DNA of 17,175 nucleotides from JAFARZ01 sp035651595 (GTDB taxonomy: Bacteria > Actinomycetota > Actinomycetes > Streptosporangiales > Streptosporangiaceae). Of this stretch, positions 13,696 to 17,175 are shown piece after piece (position 1 is the first letter of the stretch; each line of letters begins with the position of its first letter). The notes under the pieces are model-generated. The model was not told where the DNA came from, did no database searches, and saw only the letters and a program-made list of their open reading frames with translations. A program made the position numbers and the translations under genes. The stretch is taken from contig DASRFJ010000352.1 of the NCBI GenBank assembly GCA_035651595.1, positions 1-17,175 of the forward strand. Reading direction: 5' to 3'.

Positions 13696-15225
13696 ATGGC
13701 TCAGCACACGCAGGACGCTGCCTTCGTGCCGGGCGCGGCGCGGGCAGCGGCGGCGGCGGGACCCGGCACCGGACAGTCGGCGGATTCACGCCGCTGGCTG
13801 ATCCTGGCGGTGGTCTGCCTGGGGCAGCTGATGGTGGTGCTGGATGCCACCGTGGTGAACATCGCGCTGCCGACGGCCCAGCGCGACCTGGCGTTCTCAA
13901 ACGCGGACCGGCAGTGGGTGGTGACCGCCTATTCGCTGGCGTTCGGCGGGCTGCTGCTGCTCGGCGGCAAGCTCTCGGATCTCGTCGGCCGCAAGCGGAT
14001 GCTGATCATCGGCATGGTGGGCTTCGCCGCGGCCTCGGCGCTCGGCGGCGCCGCGCAGAACTTCGCCATGCTGCTGGTCGCCCGTGGCATCCAGGGAGCG
14101 TTCGGTGCGATGCTCGCGCCGGCCGCGCTGTCCACGCTGACCGTGACCTTCACCAACCCAGCCGAACGCGGTAAGGCGTTCGGTGTGTTCGGCGCCATCG
14201 CCGGGGCCGGCGGGGCGATCGGGTTGCTGCTGGGCGGCGTGCTGACCGAATACCTTTCGTGGCGCTGGACCCTGTACGTCAACGTCGCCTTCTCCCTGGT
14301 CGCGGTCACCGCCGCGATCCGGTTGCTGCAGCGCGACCGCCCCGACGCCGACACCCATCTCGATCCGCTGGGGACGTTCCTCGTGGTGGCCGGGCTGGTC
14401 TCCGTGGTCTACGGCCTCTCGGAGGCAGATACAAAAGGCTGGAGTGCGCCGCTGACCATCGCATTGCTCGTGGCCGGAGTCATTCTGCTGGCGTTGTTCG
14501 CAGTGACCGAACGACGGGTGGTTCATCCTCTGCTGCCACTGCGGATCGTCCTGGACAGGTTTCGTGGCGGTGCGTATCTCGCGGTCGGGCTGGCGGCCGT
14601 CGGCATGTTCGCGATCTTCCTGTTCCTGACCTATTACCTGGAGGAGATCCTGCGCTACTCGCCGGTCGTCACCGGTGTGGCGTTCTTGCCGATGATCGGC
14701 GCGCTGATCGCGTCGTCGACCTCCTCCAGCGCGTTGCTGATGCCGCGGCTGGGACCGCGCATTCTCGTCTCCGCCGGGTTGATCGTCGCCGCGGGCGGGC
14801 TGGTGATCCTCGCGACCGAGATGAGCCCGACCTCGGGCTACGCCGCCGTTGTGCTGCCCGCGCTGCTGGTCATGGGCCTCGGGCTCGGCCTGGTGTTCAG
14901 CGCCGCGATGAACACCGCCACCTACGGCGCTGACCGGACGGACGCCGGTGTGGCCTCCGCGATGGTCAACACCTGCCAGCAGATCGGCGGCTCGATCGGG
15001 ACCGCGCTGCTGAACACCATCGCCGCCAGCGCGCTCTCCAGCTACCTGCTGTCCCACGGGCACACCGCGCAGGCGCAGGCCGGCGCGGCGGTGCACAGTT
15101 ACGTGGTCGCGTTCTGGGTGGCCGCGGCGATCTTCGCTGGCGCGGCGGTCGTGTGCGGGCTGATACTGCGACCAGGCGTCCTGCGAGCAGCGGCGAACCA
15201 GCCCGCCGTTGTCGCGGCATTATGA
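13696..15225 (+). CDS. DHA2 family (EmrB/QacA, 14-helix) MFS drug exporter
   Basis: This 509-residue integral membrane protein is a proton-driven exporter of the DHA2 group. After a cytoplasmic Ala/Gly-rich tail of about 30 residues, helix 1 (WLILAVVCLGQLMVVLDAT) carries the DHA2 motif LDATVVNIALP. The loop after helix 2 has motif A as GGKLSDLVGRKRML, and helix 5 is glycine-rich (GVFGAIAGAGGAIGLLLGG, motif C antiporter type) followed by WRWTLYVN. Fourteen hydrophobic segments fit the sequence. ATG at 13696 was chosen for its GGGAGG ribosome-binding site. The frame is open to 13666, but that start lacks one. The cytidylate kinase-like gene follows after 10 bases. There is no adjacent same-strand regulator; the substrate cannot be predicted. 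Confidence 0.92.
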   Translation: MAQHTQDAAFVPGAARAAAAAGPGTGQSADSRRWLILAVVCLGQLMVVLDATVVNIALPTAQRDLAFSNADRQWVVTAYSLAFGGLLLLGGKLSDLVGRKRMLIIGMVGFAAASALGGAAQNFAMLLVARGIQGAFGAMLAPAALSTLTVTFTNPAERGKAFGVFGAIAGAGGAIGLLLGGVLTEYLSWRWTLYVNVAFSLVAVTAAIRLLQRDRPDADTHLDPLGTFLVVAGLVSVVYGLSEADTKGWSAPLTIALLVAGVILLALFAVTERRVVHPLLPLRIVLDRFRGGAYLAVGLAAVGMFAIFLFLTYYLEEILRYSPVVTGVAFLPMIGALIASSTSSSALLMPRLGPRILVSAGLIVAAGGLVILATEMSPTSGYAAVVLPALLVMGLGLGLVFSAAMNTATYGADRTDAGVASAMVNTCQQIGGSIGTALLNTIAASALSSYLLSHGHTAQAQAGAAVHSYVVAFWVAAAIFAGAAVVCGLILRPGVLRAAANQPAVVAAL

Positions 15226-15235
15226 AAAGAGATGA

Positions 15236-15895
15236 GTGCCCGTGGCTTCGCTAGTCACCATTTCGGCCTCCTATGGCGCCGGCGGCAGCGTGGTGGCACC
15301 CGCGCTCGCGCAGCGGCTCGGCGTCCCCTTCCTGACCCGCGCGACGACCAGCACCGGTAGCTTCGCGGGTCCCGCGTCGTGCACCGAACGGCTGGAGCCC
15401 GACGAGGGACGCAACGTCCCGCCGCACCGGCTGCTCGCGGCACTCACGCAGGCGATGCCCGTCGGTCCTACCCAGTCCCCGCCGTCGTCCCGTCATCAGG
15501 AGGAGCACCTGCGCCGCGACTGCGAGCGGGACATCCTCGGTCTGGCGAATGCCGGCGCCGGGGTGATCCTGGGCCGCGGCGCCGCGGTCGTGCTCGGGAA
15601 GGGACGCGGGTTCCACGTGCGGCTGGACGGGCCGCCGGACGCGCGCCTGGCCCAGGGAGCGCAGATCGAGCAGCTCAGCGACGACGAGGCCCGCCGCCAC
15701 ATGGCGGCCGCGGACCGGGCCCGCGTCGCCTACGTCAACCGGCTGTACCGCGCCGACCCGGCCGATCCCGCGCATTACCACCTGGTCATCGACTCCACCG
15801 CGATACCGCTCGCCACCGTCACCGAACTGATCCTCCAGGCACTGACGGCTATCCGAGCGCCAGTCGCCGCAGCAGGCAGCCCGAAACGTCCGTAA
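15236..15895 (+). CDS. Cytidylate kinase-like family protein
   Basis: This 219-residue protein is of the cytidylate kinase-like family (PF13189 type), a P-loop nucleotide kinase relative. The N-terminal VTISASYGAGGSVVAPALAQRLGVPF is read in sections: the glycine-rich GAGGS loop replaces a canonical GxxxxGKS, as usual in this group. Later parts are VILGRGAAVVLG (about residues 106-117), FHVRLDGPPDARLAQ and HYHLVIDSTAIPLATVTELILQAL at the C-terminus. The natural substrate of these proteins is not established, so true CMP kinase activity is doubtful. The start is GTG at 15236, or equally GTG at 15242; the purine-rich AAAAGAGATGAG stretch serves either. It lies 10 bases after the exporter gene and is surely co-transcribed with it. 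Confidence 0.8.
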   Translation: MPVASLVTISASYGAGGSVVAPALAQRLGVPFLTRATTSTGSFAGPASCTERLEPDEGRNVPPHRLLAALTQAMPVGPTQSPPSSRHQEEHLRRDCERDILGLANAGAGVILGRGAAVVLGKGRGFHVRLDGPPDARLAQGAQIEQLSDDEARRHMAAADRARVAYVNRLYRADPADPAHYHLVIDSTAIPLATVTELILQALTAIRAPVAAAGSPKRP

Positions 15896-16213
15896 CCCCC
15901 TAACGTTCTGCTGCCGCCGCCGAACTGGGGCGTTCCAGTACAAAGTGTGTCCGCGGCGTGTGGCTGCCCGGCCGCTGAACTGGACATCTAGTCATATTTC
16001 GGGTGCCGCCGCGGTCCGCTGGATTATTGCGGACTACTTACCCTCCCGGTTTGGACTCTGCTGGCTTATTCAGGGGGCTTGCCCGGATCGCTGGCTGCCC
16101 GGTGGGCCGGCGGCTGGCTCGACGGGCTTCGACAGCGTGGTGGTTTTCCCCTTTGTGGTAGCGAGACCCCTGCTCACGAGGGTCGGTCTTCCACGAAGGG
16201 GTAAACGTCCACG
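15896..16213. other. Non-coding, apparently decayed region
   Basis: I see no intact gene, tRNA or good ribosome-binding site here. It includes a short inverted repeat around 15926-15941 (ACTGG/CCAGT), the inverted-repeat copy at 16023-16047, and GC-rich sequence leading into the broken MerR gene. The lack of coding structure next to a pseudogene and a repeat copy suggests past insertion and deletion. Confidence 0.55.
16023..16047. repeat. Second copy of the 7095-7147 repeat arm
   Basis: ATTATTGCGGACTACTTACC followed by CTCCC matches the reverse complement of 7124-7147 at every base except one inserted T after GGAC. No partner arm is found nearby, so this is a solo arm. It faces the right arm of the first copy in inverted orientation. 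Confidence 0.8.
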
Positions 16214-16510
16214 TTGCTGACAGGACTGCCGGTGCGCTGCCGTACCGGTAGTCGCACACTGCACTCCAGGCACAGGCTTGCGCGGCGGCTCGGACTGCGG
16301 CTGGCTGAGATCGGGGAGCTGCTGCAGGTGCGCGATACGGGCGCTGCACGTGCGGCCCGGCCGAGACGCTGCTGCGCAGGCACGTCAGCGAGATCGACCA
16401 GGAGATGGCGCGGCTCGCGGCGCTGCGGAGCGAACTGGCCGCCATGCTGGCCGCGATGGGCGGCCCTGACTGTCCCGACCCGGCATCGGCATACATCCCG
16501 GGGATGAAGG
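16214..16510 (+). pseudogene. MerR family regulator remnant, 5'-truncated and frameshifted
   Basis: The first frame reads ...RLARRLGLRLAEIGELLQVRDTG up to about 16343, the typical end of the MerR DNA-binding domain. Restoring one missing base near 16341-16345 continues it as ACTCGPAETLLRRHVSEIDQ and then EMARLAALRSELAAMLAAMGGPDCPDPA. This is the cysteine-containing dimer helix and tail of heavy-metal/redox-type MerR proteins (C-x-C near the helix start, C near the end). The N-terminal helix-turn-helix is missing or unrecognisable before about 16260. No single frame encodes the whole, so I call it a pseudogene; a sequencing error would explain the frameshift but not the missing N-terminus. The exact limits are uncertain. 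Confidence 0.72.
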
Positions 16511-16655
16511 TCCGCCGGTTGCGGTACACGAATTCATTCTTGCGACCGACGCGCGGGCCGAACGGGCTGGCTTACTGTCCTGACATGGCCTCACCCGTTG
16601 CCCGCGGGAGGGTCCACTCCGATCGCAAGCTTCGGCCAGATTCTTCGCCACTAAG

Positions 16656-16678
16656 ATACTCAGTATAATACTCAGTAT
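16656..16678 (+). promoter_or_regulatory. Tandem palindromic operator embedded in a TATAAT promoter of the acylase gene
   Basis: ATACTCAGTAT (16656-16666) is an 11-base palindrome (ATACT-C-AGTAT). It is repeated exactly at 16668-16678 after one A. The junction creates a perfect -10 TATAAT at 16664-16669, with no good -35 (TTCTTC at the right distance). The acylase ATG is 40 bases downstream. A repressor binding both sites, 12 bp apart on the same DNA face, would cover the -10. Confidence 0.7.
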
Positions 16679-16718
16679 CTATCGTCGAGCGGGGCTGTGA
16701 CGTTACGAGGGGATTTCA

Positions 16719-17175
16719 ATGACCAGACCGTTCTCGCACCGACTGAGGATGTCCTTGTTCCAGAACGGCGTACGGCGGCTGCCGCTGCTGGCCGCGGCCA
16801 CGGGCGCGTGCCTGATCGCGGGGGCATGCGCGCTGCCGGGCGCGGCTCCCGCCGCACAGGCGTCCGGGACGCGGGCGGCGGCCGGCTCGGCCACGCACGC
16901 GACCAGTACGGCATATTTCGCCGAAATCCGGCGTACGGAGTACGGCATACCGCACATCCTGGCCCACGACTACGCCGGCCTCGGGTACGGCTACGGGTAC
17001 GCGTTCGCACAGGACAACCTGTGCGTTATGGCCGACCGGGTGGTGACACTGCGGGGGGAGCGGTCGGCGTACTTCGGCCCGACGGCCGACTCCGGCGACA
17101 CGCTGGGGGCGTCGGCCGGCAACCTGGATAGCGACACCTACTACCGGGGGCTGCTGAAGTCCGGCGTCGTGCGAC
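16719..17175 (+). CDS. Penicillin acylase family protein (N-terminal part, runs off window)
   Basis: 152 codons are visible from ATG 16719, which has GAGGGG upstream. A charged N-terminus (MTRPFSHRLRMSLFQNGVRR) and the hydrophobic segment LPLLAAATGACLIAGACALPG form a signal peptide. A cysteine at about residue 37 could be lipidated, but the lipobox is imperfect. After a low-complexity Ala/Gly/Ser/Thr stretch the mature domain opens with AEIRRTEYGIPHILAHDYAG, then LGYGYGYAFAQDNLCVMADR. This is the A-chain signature of Ntn-hydrolase acylases (penicillin G, cyclic lipopeptide and acyl-homoserine-lactone acylases, about 800 residues). The catalytic N-terminal serine of the B-chain lies beyond the window, so activity and substrate cannot be judged. 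Expression is probably controlled through the tandem palindrome 40 bases upstream. Confidence 0.87.
   Translation, partial: MTRPFSHRLRMSLFQNGVRRLPLLAAATGACLIAGACALPGAAPAAQASGTRAAAGSATHATSTAYFAEIRRTEYGIPHILAHDYAGLGYGYGYAFAQDNLCVMADRVVTLRGERSAYFGPTADSGDTLGASAGNLDSDTYYRGLLKSGVVR

Noticed and set aside
13897..15096. Minus-strand open frame of 399 codons opposite the exporter
   Set aside because: It is a low-complexity Gln/His/Arg-rich product; the plus strand encodes an unmistakable 14-helix transporter.

Overview
The window comes from a high-GC actinomycete. The evidence is the strong G/C bias at third codon positions, frequent GTG/TTG starts, and families typical of Actinomycetota: a DivIVA/Wag31-type coiled-coil protein, an ECF sigma factor with a SnoaL-like tail, SgcJ/EcaC and DUF1684 proteins, and a DHA2 exporter. 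I cannot place it more finely than that.

Left part (1-6742, all minus strand) is an L-rhamnose uptake and catabolism operon. In transcription order it encodes a two-domain sugar ABC ATPase, two overlapping permeases, a lipoprotein binding protein, L-rhamnose isomerase (rhaI) and the start of a rhamnulose-1-phosphate aldolase/dehydrogenase that leaves the window. The first three genes overlap by 4 and 14 bases. A good promoter with an operator-like TTGAAACGTTC element precedes the operon (6816-6867). A related GGTTGAAA element lies at the binding-protein gene. A strong hairpin sits between the binding-protein gene and rhaI and probably sets the ratio of transporter to enzyme mRNA. No kinase or regulator of the pathway lies inside the window.

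A 579-base non-coding stretch (6743-7321) holds the operon promoter, a 13-mer tandem repeat and a perfect 20-bp inverted repeat. One arm of that repeat recurs almost exactly at 16023-16047, in opposite orientation to the facing arm. The roughly 9 kb between 7124 and 16047 is therefore bracketed by inverted 24/25-base sequences.

Middle part (7322-15895) is a set of accessory and housekeeping-like genes: sigma factor with C-terminal SnoaL domain, SgcJ/EcaC-like protein, a perfect terminator, a BpsA-family (branched polyamine synthase) protein with a long C-terminal extension joined by six APGTA/APGIA repeats, a DivIVA-domain protein, a convergent NTF2-like gene, a divergent TetR regulator with a duplicated operator-like box, a convergent DUF1684 gene, a 14-helix DHA2 exporter and a cytidylate kinase-like protein translated right behind it.

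Right part (15896-17175) is decayed non-coding DNA with the repeat copy and the remains of a MerR-type regulator with one clear frameshift. It ends with a penicillin-acylase-family secreted hydrolase whose promoter has a perfect TATAAT embedded in two tandem copies of the palindrome ATACTCAGTAT. The acylase continues past the window edge.

I did not find a convincing new multi-gene system. The best leads are the extended BpsA-like protein, the two-copy inverted repeat, and the tandem operator in front of the acylase.
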